A stretch of 33,632 bases of DNA from assembly GCA_937884755.1 (NCBI GenBank), contig CAKZYJ010000412.1, forward strand, positions 1 to 33,632. Reading direction: 5' to 3'. Below, in pieces: positions 9,012 through 17,929 of this stretch (within the stretch, counting starts at the first letter, position 1; each line of letters opens with the position of its first letter). This DNA is from an uncultured Flammeovirgaceae bacterium. GTDB lineage: Bacteria; Bacteroidota; Bacteroidia; Cytophagales; Cyclobacteriaceae. A model generated the notes under the pieces. The model searched no databases. It saw only the letters and a program-made list of their open reading frames with translations, and was not told the origin of the DNA. A program made the position numbers and the translations under genes.

Positions 9012-9110
9012 TTAGTGTTGTGATTTTATAGTGTTTGAGTGTTATGGTTCTTGCCAGTGCTTAGATGTAAAATTATATTAACACTACAACACTCAAATAC
9101 CATAACACTA
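9012..9110. repeat. Intergenic inverted repeat of GTGTT words between two minus-strand genes
   Basis: The left arm, about 9012-9049, contains AGTGTTGTG, TAGTGTTTGAGTGTTATGG. The right arm, about 9079-9110, contains AACACTACAACACTCAAAT and CCATAACACTA. The arms are imperfect complements, enclosing about 30 nt. This is the same element type as 7823-8000. The right arm overlaps the stop codon of the agarase-like gene, so the hairpin could form at the 3' end of its transcript. Confidence 0.65.
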
Positions 9111-10454
9111 TTTTTTAACTGACTTATATACTTCATCTAATGCTTCGCGATGGGCTTGGGATACCCGTTCGGTCATCACTGGGAAAGCGGTACCGTCATC
9201 TTGCCAGAGAGTGCGCTTCATGCGGCCTTTGGGAAACCATCGGTCGTTACCGTGGGTACCGATAAACTGGCACTTAAAAACCCCAATGATATACGGTTGC
9301 TGCAATGCATCTTTCACCCACTGGGCCACATCTTCAGCCGCTTCGGCTTCGGCCTTAATTATGCCCCGATCGTTGGTATAGGTTGCATCCAGACTAAAGG
9401 GCGTGGCCCAGTCAACAATGATGATGGGCTTTTGAACGATAGAAAACGTACTATCGTAACCTTCCAGCTGGAAAACCTGCCACTCGGGCGGCCGCTGTGG
9501 ACTCAAAATCAGGGCTTGGGTGCAGAATACATCTACATACTTCGCTACTGCTCGTAATACCGGTTCGGGTACCATACGTAGCACGTAGCGTTCGCCTAAA
9601 AACAGATGATTAGGGGCTCCCTCCCGGGTAATATCTCTCAGTAGCGTATACAATGCCTTCGCAATTTCCCCCATAAAAGCATTATTGTCCTCTTGTACCA
9701 CAGGTCGCTCGGTATCCAATTCCCACTCGGTAGTTTCTAACAATTCATCAAAAGAAGTTAGCGACATGCCGTAACTATCATTCAGTTCGTCAATACTATT
9801 GTAGCGATTTATTAGAAATTCTTGGTATCGCTTCTTACCAGGAGCGGAAGCAGGTAGTGACCGATAGTAATTAATCCGGCGGGAGTTCCAAACGGGCAGA
9901 TCAACGTAGGCTATACCCAGCGCCATAGAGTCAGTGGCAAAACTACGACAGGCCGGAATGAGATGTTCGCGAAAAGCGATTTGCACCGAATCATCAAAAA
10001 TGTCAAACTCAAATTTACTACCGGGATAATTAATATGCGCGATGTACGGCAGCTTTTGCTTTAGATAGGAGTTCAATGGAGCGTAAGCCTCTCCGGCATT
10101 TAATCCTGACTGCTGATAAGCTTGGTACATGGCAACATACGCCTGCTGACGGTTGTCAACAATCCGCTCGTAAAGCCAGACTGACTGCTTTCGTTCGTTA
10201 AGGTAGCGTCCAGTATGGTTGGCGCCTAGCGCGACATAACCGTGCCCTTCTGGGGTAATGAACATCCAGCGATCATTTACTTTCTCTACTCGAAACCAAC
10301 CCGTAGCTTCCCGCTCAATTCCGGTGTAACCTCCAAAACTGTCGTACTGGGGTTCAGAAGAACAGGCAATCAGAACACATCCGGCGATCAGTACAAGAAG
10401 ACAGCCTCGACTATTGTTTATTATCCCTGACCAGAAGTTAGATTGGTATTTCAT
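9108..10454 (-). CDS. Agarase-type glycoside hydrolase-like lipoprotein
   Basis: Start chosen at 10454 (448 residues), since MKYQSNFW then leads into a lipoprotein signal with LIAC and Cys31; upstream ATGs at 10463 and 10517 only lengthen the leader. The mature protein opens with GWFRVEKVNDRWMFITPEGHGYVALGAN written across residues about 50-78, a pattern of agarase and related (beta/alpha)8-barrel hydrolases of Bacteroidota. The part around NRYNSIDELNDSYG resembles GH42/GH50-type barrels. Later segments include VDVFCTQAL, IIIVDWATPF and FKCQFIGTHG. Likely role: cutting a galactan or similar marine polysaccharide at the cell surface. Catalytic acids were not assigned with confidence, and no SusC/SusD pair is nearby. 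Confidence 0.75.
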   Translation of the reverse strand: MKYQSNFWSGIINNSRGCLLVLIAGCVLIACSSEPQYDSFGGYTGIEREATGWFRVEKVNDRWMFITPEGHGYVALGANHTGRYLNERKQSVWLYERIVDNRQQAYVAMYQAYQQSGLNAGEAYAPLNSYLKQKLPYIAHINYPGSKFEFDIFDDSVQIAFREHLIPACRSFATDSMALGIAYVDLPVWNSRRINYYRSLPASAPGKKRYQEFLINRYNSIDELNDSYGMSLTSFDELLETTEWELDTERPVVQEDNNAFMGEIAKALYTLLRDITREGAPNHLFLGERYVLRMVPEPVLRAVAKYVDVFCTQALILSPQRPPEWQVFQLEGYDSTFSIVQKPIIIVDWATPFSLDATYTNDRGIIKAEAEAAEDVAQWVKDALQQPYIIGVFKCQFIGTHGNDRWFPKGRMKRTLWQDDGTAFPVMTERVSQAHREALDEVYKSVKK

Positions 10455-10538
10455 AAGTATCATTAGCAGGTTGGCTAATATAGCAGCATCACGCCCTGAT
10501 GTCAAACTATTAGCCAAATGTTAAGTTAGATCATTGCC

Positions 10539-11049
10539 ATGAAGAAACTGCTTATTATTTTTTTGATTGGGATAGCGGCCTGCAACCCGGACAAAGGGCG
10601 GAAGGTGAATGACGCTGAGGCAAAATTTACGGCAAGGTTACTACGATAAGGAAACCATGGACGCGGCCAAGCTGGATATCTACCGTATTAAAGACCGTAG
10701 CCAAGCGGAAGACCAACCGGTACTGAACTTGGCTATCGTTATTAACTGGCGCTACGATGAAGCCTACGTCCTCACCGAACCTAATACGCAATTGCAAGCA
10801 GCCGACACCCTGCGAATTTACTGGCAGGATACAGTGCAGCAACAGCAGGGCTATCATGAATACATTCCCGGAAATAAGGAGAAGCACTATCAGTTTGCCA
10901 GCCAAGTATACAACAGCCTGCAAGACAAGCAGCAACTGTACATCATGAGCCCCGCAGGCGAAAAGATACCAATACTAGCCCGCCGGGAGGAACGGGAAGC
11001 CTTCCGTATAACCATGATGGACTACTACCGGCTGGTGGATTTGTACTGA
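10539..11049 (+). pseudogene. Small lipoprotein of unknown function, split by a +1 frameshift
   Basis: An ATG at 10539 opens a perfect lipoprotein signal (MKKLLIIFLIGIAAC, Cys15), but this frame stops at 10647 after 36 codons. The rest of a plausible protein lies in the next frame up to 11049 (NLRQGYYDKETMDAAKLD onward, ending MMDYYRLVDLY). Removing one A from the AAAA run at 10622-10625 joins them as ...NDAEANLRQGYYDKE..., about 169 residues. So a single extra base explains the break. The alternative is a cytoplasmic protein of 146 residues from the ATG at 10609, which directly follows an in-frame TGA. The family is unknown to me. The frameshift may be real, a homopolymer sequencing error, or a phase switch. 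Confidence 0.7.
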
Positions 11050-11215
11050 AGTGGCGTTAGGGATTTGAGTGTTCGTATGTTTTGGTGTTAGGGTATGCGT
11101 TTCTCCTGCCTCCTGTCCCCTCCACTCTCATTCCATAGTTCCTTCCCTCTTCTGCTGCTACCTGCTTCCTACCTGAGCATCTGAATACTGTAACACTAAA
11201 ACACTATAAAACCAT
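11050..11215. repeat. Intergenic word-repeat element with pyrimidine-rich centre
   Basis: The left part (11050-11090) carries GCGTTAGGG, GAGTGTTCG and TTTTGGTGTTAGGG. The centre (about 11100-11180) is a run of CCTGCCTCCTGTCCCC-type pyrimidine words. The right part (about 11185-11212) holds GTAACACTAAAACACTAT. It shares GCGTTAGGG and the pyrimidine centre with the element at 7823-8000 read on the other strand, which argues for one dispersed family. Confidence 0.6.
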
Positions 11216-11271
11216 TTTTTTCCAACCATATTGCTAGAAATGTAGTTTATTAAGGTACGCTTATTTCGCCT

Positions 11272-12072
11272 ATGTTGTTTTACCGGGAATATCGTTTGGA
11301 TGAAAAGAAAGATTGGGTCGTCTTCGTACACGGTGCGGGAGGCAGTTCATCTATCTGGTACAAACAAATTAAAGCGTTTAAACAACAGTTTAATGTGCTA
11401 CTCGTGGACCTGCGGGGCCACGGTCGCTCTAAAGACCTACTGAAAGAGTACGTAGAGAATAAGTATTCCTTCCACGACATAAGTCGGGATATATTAGAGG
11501 TGGTAGAGCACCTAAAGATCAAACAGGCACACTTTGTGGGAGTATCCTTGGGTTCTATTATCATTCGAACCATCGGTGAGCTAGCTCCTCAGCGGTTGGG
11601 TTCTATGGTACTCTGTGGGGCCATTACCCGCCTTAATGTCCGTTCTCGTTTTCTGGTATTTATGGGGCACGCCCTGAAGCGGTTTGTACCCTACATGTGG
11701 CTTTATCGGCTGTTTGCCTGGATTATTATGCCCAGTAAACGCGATCAGGTTTCCCGCAACCTCTTCATTAGAGAAGCCAAGCGGCTGTATAAGAAAGAAT
11801 TTTTACGCTGGTATAAGCTCACCTACGAGGTAAATCCCCTACTTAAGTACTTCAAAGAAAAAGACATTGATGTGCCTACGCTCTACGTAATGGGCGAGCA
11901 TGATTATATGTTTCTTCCACCCGTAAAGCGGATTGTAGAACTGCACAAACAAGCCGTACTGCGGGTAATCGAGAACTGCGGGCACGTAGTGAATGTGGAG
12001 CGCCCGGATGTTTTTAACCGTGAAGCTTTGCAGTTTATTAACCGCCACACACTGGTTCCGGCAATTCAATAA
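11272..12072 (+). CDS. Alpha/beta-hydrolase fold protein
   Basis: Protein of 266 residues, a single alpha/beta-hydrolase domain without signal peptide, so cytoplasmic. The oxyanion segment is HGAGGSSSIW (20-29). The nucleophile elbow GVSLGS gives Ser92; the acid is Asp211 in MGEHD and the base is His238 in NCGHVVNVE. DLRGHGRS (46-53) is the usual segment after strand 4. The cap (about 120-195) is basic and aromatic-rich. The family includes esterases, haloperoxidase-like and C-C bond hydrolases; substrate cannot be inferred. It stands alone between a repeat element and the efflux operon. Confidence 0.92.
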   Translation: MLFYREYRLDEKKDWVVFVHGAGGSSSIWYKQIKAFKQQFNVLLVDLRGHGRSKDLLKEYVENKYSFHDISRDILEVVEHLKIKQAHFVGVSLGSIIIRTIGELAPQRLGSMVLCGAITRLNVRSRFLVFMGHALKRFVPYMWLYRLFAWIIMPSKRDQVSRNLFIREAKRLYKKEFLRWYKLTYEVNPLLKYFKEKDIDVPTLYVMGEHDYMFLPPVKRIVELHKQAVLRVIENCGHVVNVERPDVFNREALQFINRHTLVPAIQ

Positions 12073-12204
12073 TCGACTAACCGGGCAAACTTTTAGACTT
12101 ATCGCACGTTAGCACTCAGACTATTCGCGTTAATCTGCGTTAAAAACAGCAACAACCCATTTTTGATTTTTTTATGAACACCTATACCTGTTTTTTTGGC
12201 ATCC

Positions 12205-13287
12205 ATGAATAAAACAGTCAAACGTATCCTTACGGGGATCATTATTTTAGTTATTCTCTTTTTAGCTGCCCTACCGAAATTAGATTTGTTTAGCAAAAGC
12301 GAAGGCACGGATGCATCGGCAGTAGTAGCCCAGCCCGCGGCGAGTCGATCCATTCCGGTAAACGCAGTAGTAGTAGAACCCAAGCGTCTCAGCGACCAAA
12401 TCCAGGTAACCGGAGCCATACTAGCCAACGAATCGCTGGAAATCCGCAGCGAGATTTCGGGCAAGGTAACCGGCATCTCCTTTCAGGAAGGGCAAGAACT
12501 GAGAAGAGGTACGTTGTTAGTTACTATCAACGATGAGGAGCTTCGCGCTCAGCTCGAGAAACTGAAGTATACTCGCAAGCTACGCGAAGATATGGAATAT
12601 CGCCAACGCCTACTGTTGGAAAAAGAAGCCATCAGCCAGGAAGAATACGATCAGGCCCTGACCGAACTCAATACTTCTACTGCCGATATAAAAGTGCTGG
12701 AAGCTCAAATTGACAAGTCGCAGATTCGGGCCCCGTTCGACGGGGTTATCGGACTAAGATACGTCAGCCAGGGCAGCTACATCACTCCTCAAACCGTAAT
12801 TACTACTTTTTCCAATATCAACCCGGCTAAGGTAGAATTTGCCGTACCGGGCCGCTACAGCAACGATATAAAGATCGGGGATGATATTGAGTTTCGTACC
12901 GATGCCTCAGACGATGTGTTTGCAGGAAAAATATACGCGATTGATCCCATGATTGATCCAGCTACCCGTACCCTGAAAATGCGGGCGATTAGTCCTAACG
13001 ACAATCGGCTACTGTTGCCGGGGCAGTTTGCCCGTATCAGCTTAACCCTGAGCCGGGAGGAAAACGCGCTGATGGTACCTACCCAGGCGGTAATTCCCGA
13101 ACTAAATGGTCATAAAGTATTTATCGCTAAGCAGGGTACAGTAGAAGAGCGGAAAGTGCAGGTAGGCATTCGTACCAATAAAGACGTAGAAATTGCCGAT
13201 GGGCTGAGCCAAAACGATACGGTGGTCACCTCCGGCATTCTGCAAATTAAAACCGGTAGCGCCGTAGACATTACAGTTACCGAGTAG
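12205..13287 (+). CDS. RND efflux periplasmic adaptor (HlyD/MFP family)
   Basis: Protein of 360 residues from the ATG at 12205 (an ATG at 12196 adds MAS). An N-terminal membrane anchor or uncleaved signal is at about 6-28. The barrel-sandwich halves are visible at ILANESLEIRSEISGKV and IRAPFDGVIGLRYV, with a short coiled-coil hairpin between them (about 115-160). Beta-barrel and membrane-proximal domains follow (DPATRTLKMRA, LPGQFARI, VPTQAV). It links the inner-membrane pump and the TolC-like channel encoded directly downstream, in the usual adaptor-pump-channel order. The stop is followed by 175 bp of repeat-like DNA before the pump gene. Confidence 0.93.
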   Translation: MNKTVKRILTGIIILVILFLAALPKLDLFSKSEGTDASAVVAQPAASRSIPVNAVVVEPKRLSDQIQVTGAILANESLEIRSEISGKVTGISFQEGQELRRGTLLVTINDEELRAQLEKLKYTRKLREDMEYRQRLLLEKEAISQEEYDQALTELNTSTADIKVLEAQIDKSQIRAPFDGVIGLRYVSQGSYITPQTVITTFSNINPAKVEFAVPGRYSNDIKIGDDIEFRTDASDDVFAGKIYAIDPMIDPATRTLKMRAISPNDNRLLLPGQFARISLTLSREENALMVPTQAVIPELNGHKVFIAKQGTVEERKVQVGIRTNKDVEIADGLSQNDTVVTSGILQIKTGSAVDITVTE

Positions 13288-13462
13288 TTCAATTAACAAG
13301 GGTTGCCCCACAATGTGCAGTGAACAATTAACAGTTGGTAATGAAGTCAGGAGACCAAAGACCGAGGTTATTGACAAAGCTGACGCGGCGCGGTCATTAG
13401 TCCCGCGCCGGTCGCCAGTGACCAATTAACAATCTTCCAATTTGTAATTTTTCAATCTTCCT
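13288..13462. repeat. Repeat-word spacer with GC-rich hairpin inside the efflux operon
   Basis: The gap contains direct repeats of the type GTGA-N-CAATTAACA (about 13319-13333 and 13417-13431), a heptad-like AGACCAAAGACCGAGG stretch, and a perfect 8-bp GC stem CGGCGCGG (13386-13393) / CCGCGCCG (13403-13410) with a 9-nt loop. It lies between adaptor and pump genes that must be expressed together. It might stabilise or attenuate the mRNA, or be a selfish intergenic repeat. No T-run follows the stem. Confidence 0.6.
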
Positions 13463-16400
13463 ATGGCCAGTTTATCCTCCATTAGTGTTCAGCGTCCGGT
13501 GCTAGCCATCGTGATGTCGATTATCATTCTCATCTTCGGTGTCATTGGGTTTCGTTTTTTGGGGGTGCGGGAGTATCCTAGCGTCGACCCGCCGCGTATT
13601 TCGGTTTCGACTACCTATACCGGGGCTAATGCCGACGTTATTGAGTCGCAAATTACTGAGCCCCTGGAAGAATATATCAACGGTGTAGCCGGTATCAAAA
13701 GCCTGACTTCGGTAAGTCGCGATGGACGCAGTACCGTAACCGCCGAATTCGATCTGGATGTGGATCTGGAAGCCGCGGCTAACGACGTGCGCGATAAGGT
13801 ATCAGCGGCGGTCTATCGGTTGCCCCCCGATTCCGACCCGCCCATTGTTCGCAAAGCTGACGCCGACTCCAGCCCGATCATCTTCCTGAATATCAAAAGT
13901 GATAAGCGATCATTGCTGGAGCTATCCGCCATTGCCCAAAACGATTTTAAGGAGCGAATACAGACGATCTCGGGGGTGAGTGATATTAGTATCTGGGGCG
14001 ATAAGCGCTACTCTATGCGGCTCTGGATGGATGCCGACAAGCTAGCCGCCTACAATCTTACTCCGCTGGATGTACTAAACGCCGTGCGGCGCGATAATGT
14101 AGAGTTACCCTCGGGCCGGGTAGAAGGACTCAATACCGAGCTCACCGTTCGCACCATGGGGCGAATCAACACTCCCGAGGACTACAATAACCTAATTATC
14201 AAAGAGTCAGGAGAAAACGTAGTAAAGTTCAAAGATATTGGTAATGCCGAACTGGGGCCAGAGAACGAACGCACATTATTAAAACGGGATGGTATACCGA
14301 TGGTGGGTTTAGCCATTCGTACCCAACCGGGAGCCAATAATATCGAAATTGCGGATCAGTTCTACGAGAGGCTGGAGTTTATCAAGAAAGATTTACCGGC
14401 AGACATTGAGGTAGGTATCGGGTTTGACAAAACTGAATACATACGCGAGTCAGTGGCCGAAGTGCAGCAAACCATTATTGTAGCCTTCTCGCTGGTGGCC
14501 TTCATTATCTTCGTCTTCCTGCGCGACTGGCGCACTACTATCATACCTGTCATCACCATTCCCATTGCGCTGATCGGCACTTTCTTTTTGATGTACGTAC
14601 TGGGTTTTTCTATCAATGTGCTCACCATGCTGGGCATTGTGCTGGCCATCGGATTGGTGGTAGACGATACGATTGTGGTACTGGAAAATATTTACGCTAA
14701 AATTGAAAAAGGCACTCCTCCCCGGAAAGCCAGTCTGGAAGGCGCTAAAGAAATATTCTTTGCCGTAGTTTCTACTACAGTAGCTTTGGCAGCTGTGTTC
14801 CTGCCGGTAATCTTCCTTCAAGGTCTTACCGGGCGGTTGTTCCGTGAATTCGGGCTGGTGATCGCCTCGGCGGTGGTTATCTCATCATTCGTCGCCCTTT
14901 CATTAGCTCCTATGTTGTGCTCTAAAATACTGAAACGCCGAAAGCGTCAGAATTGGCTCTACCGCAAAACCGAGCCATTCTTTGTATGGCTTAATGAGGG
15001 CTACAATCGCTCCTTAGAAGGATTTATGGCGTACCGCTGGCTAGCATTTGTCGTAATTGCGGCTTCCGCCGGACTGATTTACTTGTTTCTCAATACTCTT
15101 CAGCAGGAGCTAGCCCCGTTGGAAGATCGTGGACAATTGCGAATGCTGGCCTCTGGACCCGAGGGTGCTACCTTTGAATATATGGATCATTATGTAGATC
15201 AGTTAGTAGAAGTCGTACAGGAAAATTTACCTGAGCGGGATGCTGTAATCACCGTAACCTCTCCCGGTTTTAGCTCTACTTCTTCTGTCAATTCAGCCTT
15301 CATGCGTCTTACGCTGATCGATGCCTCGAAACGGGAGCGCAGCCAGCAAGAGATAGTGAATGCACTTACTCCCAAAATTCAGGCATTGACTCAGGCTCGC
15401 GCATATATTGCTCAAGAGCCTACTATCAACAATGAGCGACAGGGGCTACCTGTGCAATTTGTAATTCAGGCTCCTACCTTAGAGAAGTTGGAACAAGTAC
15501 TACCTAAGTTTATGGACCTGGCTGACCAAAGTCCTCAATTTGCCTTCGTCGATTTAAACCTGAAATTCAATAAACCGGAAATTTCTATTGAGATTGACCG
15601 GGAGAAAGCCCGCAACTTAGGGGTATCAGTGCGCGACATCGCCGAGACCTTACAATTAGGCCTCAGCGGTTCCCGCTTCGGTTACTTCATTATGGACGGC
15701 AAGCAGTACCAGATTATCGGGCAGGTAAAGCGCGATGATCGCGACGATCCGCTAGACTTACGTTCGCTCTACGTGAAAAATACCAACGGCCAACTAATTC
15801 AACTGGATAACCTGGTGTACCTAAATGAAGAAAGCACTCCACCCCAGTTGTTCCGTTTTAATCGCTACAGTTCGGCCACCATATCGGCAGCCTTAGCCCC
15901 CGGCTACACCCTGGGTGATGGTATTGATGCTATGGAACAAATTGCTCAGGAAACACTGGACGGCTCCTTCGCTACCGATCTGGATGGACAGTCGGCGGAG
16001 TTCCGCGAGAGTTCTAATAGTTTGTTGTTCGCATTGCTCTTTGCCATAGTGCTAATCTATCTGGTGCTATCGGCCCAGTTTGAGAGTTTCCGTGACCCGT
16101 TTACGATTATGTTTACCGTACCTCTGGCGTTAGCAGGGGCCTTACTAGCTCTCTGGTATTTCAACGAAACTGTCAATATTTTCAGCCAAATCGGTATTAT
16201 CATGCTGATTGGCTTGGTCACCAAAAACGGTATTCTCATTGTAGAATTTGCTAACCAGCGTAAAGCTCAGGGCAAGAGCATTCAGGAATCCATCATTGAG
16301 GCCGCTGAATCTCGCTTCCGCCCCATTCTGATGACCAGCCTATCTACGGTGTTAGGTATTTTACCCATCGCCTTAGCACTAGGAGCCGGTTCCGAGAGCC

Positions 16401-16525
16401 GAGTTTCTATGGGTATTGCTGTCATCGGTGGGCTGATTTTCGCCACCGTTCTCACGCTCTACGTAATCCCGGCCATGTACACCTATATATCTAGCAGCAA
16501 GGAGCGCCGCATGGCCCGCCTGTGA
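13463..16525 (+). CDS. RND multidrug efflux pump, inner-membrane permease (AcrB/HAE1 type)
   Basis: Protein of 1020 residues with the two-fold repeated plan of AcrB-like pumps: TM1 at about 12-30, a large periplasmic loop, a cluster of TM segments at about 335-540, a second loop, and a last TM cluster after about 850. The proton-relay aspartates are Asp401 and Asp402 in GLVVDDTIVVLENI. Other hallmarks are EYPSVDPP near residue 36 and GLVTKNGILIVEFANQ in the second half. Expected to expel hydrophobic or amphiphilic compounds using the proton gradient. The gene overlaps the next reading frame only if that gene starts at GTG 16522. Confidence 0.96.
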   Translation: MASLSSISVQRPVLAIVMSIIILIFGVIGFRFLGVREYPSVDPPRISVSTTYTGANADVIESQITEPLEEYINGVAGIKSLTSVSRDGRSTVTAEFDLDVDLEAAANDVRDKVSAAVYRLPPDSDPPIVRKADADSSPIIFLNIKSDKRSLLELSAIAQNDFKERIQTISGVSDISIWGDKRYSMRLWMDADKLAAYNLTPLDVLNAVRRDNVELPSGRVEGLNTELTVRTMGRINTPEDYNNLIIKESGENVVKFKDIGNAELGPENERTLLKRDGIPMVGLAIRTQPGANNIEIADQFYERLEFIKKDLPADIEVGIGFDKTEYIRESVAEVQQTIIVAFSLVAFIIFVFLRDWRTTIIPVITIPIALIGTFFLMYVLGFSINVLTMLGIVLAIGLVVDDTIVVLENIYAKIEKGTPPRKASLEGAKEIFFAVVSTTVALAAVFLPVIFLQGLTGRLFREFGLVIASAVVISSFVALSLAPMLCSKILKRRKRQNWLYRKTEPFFVWLNEGYNRSLEGFMAYRWLAFVVIAASAGLIYLFLNTLQQELAPLEDRGQLRMLASGPEGATFEYMDHYVDQLVEVVQENLPERDAVITVTSPGFSSTSSVNSAFMRLTLIDASKRERSQQEIVNALTPKIQALTQARAYIAQEPTINNERQGLPVQFVIQAPTLEKLEQVLPKFMDLADQSPQFAFVDLNLKFNKPEISIEIDREKARNLGVSVRDIAETLQLGLSGSRFGYFIMDGKQYQIIGQVKRDDRDDPLDLRSLYVKNTNGQLIQLDNLVYLNEESTPPQLFRFNRYSSATISAALAPGYTLGDGIDAMEQIAQETLDGSFATDLDGQSAEFRESSNSLLFALLFAIVLIYLVLSAQFESFRDPFTIMFTVPLALAGALLALWYFNETVNIFSQIGIIMLIGLVTKNGILIVEFANQRKAQGKSIQESIIEAAESRFRPILMTSLSTVLGILPIALALGAGSESRVSMGIAVIGGLIFATVLTLYVIPAMYTYISSSKERRMARL

Positions 16526-16545
16526 CATTGATCTATTACACCCTA

Positions 16546-17868
16546 ATGACACAACTAGCTTATATTTTACTTGTTTTTTCATTCTGTCTCCTGTCCCCAA
16601 TCGTTAAGGCTCAAGAAAACCTACTCACGTTGGAAGAAGCAGTACGGATTGGGTTGGAGAATAATTTTGCGGTAAAGATCACCCAAAATGATATGGATAT
16701 TGCCACCAATAACTATTCCCGAGGAAACGCCGGGATGTTGCCTAACGCTGACCTGCTTATCACCCGCGACTATGATATTCAGGACTCAGAATTAGATTTT
16801 GCTAATGGGGATGGACAGACCGTGAACAGTGCCCGATCAAATTCTACCACCATATCGGGCATCGTTAGTTGGACAATTTTCGACGGCACCCGTATGTTCG
16901 TCACCTATGATAAGTTAAAGGAGATTCAGCAGGCTACCAACCTAAACGCGCAAACTACGGTAGAGAACCTGATTGCCGATATAGCCTCGGCCTACTATAC
17001 CGTAATTCTGGAACAGGAACTGCAAACGGTTATCCAGAGTGCAGTGGAACTTTCGGATGTAAGACGGGCACTGGCCAAAACCCAATACGAAGTAGGCCGA
17101 ACCTCCAAGCTGGAATACCTGGCGGCTCAGGTAGACTACAACGCTGATACTTCGGCACTCATCAGCCAACGAGAACAATTATACAACGCCAAAGTAGATT
17201 TAAATACCCTGATGGCTCAGTCACCCGATACACCACTTTCCGTACCCGACCAAATTGATGCTAATCTGGAACTTCAACTAGCTGAGCTAAAAGAAGCCAT
17301 GCTCAGTGCCAACCCTCAGTTGCTGCAAGCCCGGCAAGAAGAAAATATTGCGTACTTAACCGCTCGCGAATTCCGGGCTGACCGGTGGCCGCAAATTAGC
17401 GTTAACGGTGGGTATAACTACGCCACCTCTGAAGCTGAGGCTGGTTTTGTGCTAGGCCGTCGAGCTAACGGCTTCGCCTACGGAATCTCCGCCCGATGGA
17501 ATTTATTCAACGGCTTCAATAAAACCCGCCTCATCCAGAATGCCCAGATTGCTCAAGAAACCCAGCAGTATTTTACCCAAGACCTTCGTCTGCAACTAGA
17601 ATCCGGCTTGGAGAAAACCTATATCAACTACGCTAACAGCATTCAGCTAATTGAGTTGGAAACCGAGAACGAATCTATCGCCCGGGAGCGGGCCGAGATT
17701 GCTCTGGAACGCTACCGCCTAGGCAATTCTAACTCGCTGGAGCTACGCGAAGCCCAACGCAATGCCGTAGCCGCCGCTGGCCGCCTACTCGACGCCGTTT
17801 ACTCCACCAAAATTGCCGAAATAGAACTCATGCGCCTCAGCGGAAAATTGGCAAGGAGCAACTACTAG
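16546..17868 (+). CDS. TolC-family outer-membrane efflux channel
   Basis: Start taken at ATG 16546 (440 residues), because it begins a good signal peptide (MTQLAYILLVFSFC...KAQ); a GTG at 16522 in the same frame would overlap the pump stop. Two outer-membrane efflux repeats are visible, opening with LTLEEAVRIGLENNFAVK and, in the second half, LKEAMLSANPQLLQARQEENIAYL. Conserved turns include GYNYATSE, ARWNLFNGFNKT and ERYRLGNSNSLELREAQRN. It forms the trimeric channel that completes the tripartite efflux system with the adaptor and pump just upstream. Confidence 0.94.
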   Translation: MTQLAYILLVFSFCLLSPIVKAQENLLTLEEAVRIGLENNFAVKITQNDMDIATNNYSRGNAGMLPNADLLITRDYDIQDSELDFANGDGQTVNSARSNSTTISGIVSWTIFDGTRMFVTYDKLKEIQQATNLNAQTTVENLIADIASAYYTVILEQELQTVIQSAVELSDVRRALAKTQYEVGRTSKLEYLAAQVDYNADTSALISQREQLYNAKVDLNTLMAQSPDTPLSVPDQIDANLELQLAELKEAMLSANPQLLQARQEENIAYLTAREFRADRWPQISVNGGYNYATSEAEAGFVLGRRANGFAYGISARWNLFNGFNKTRLIQNAQIAQETQQYFTQDLRLQLESGLEKTYINYANSIQLIELETENESIARERAEIALERYRLGNSNSLELREAQRNAVAAAGRLLDAVYSTKIAEIELMRLSGKLARSNY

Positions 17869-17929
17869 TTTCTATTTTTCCCACGCGCAGCAGCCCCACC
17901 TTCTCTAGCAAATAATCGTATATTAGGTT

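Noticed and set aside
14362-14821. Long antisense frames inside the RND pump gene
   Set aside because: They lie fully opposite a strongly conserved gene and show Ser/Met-rich or His/Gln-rich sequence typical of reverse-strand shadows.
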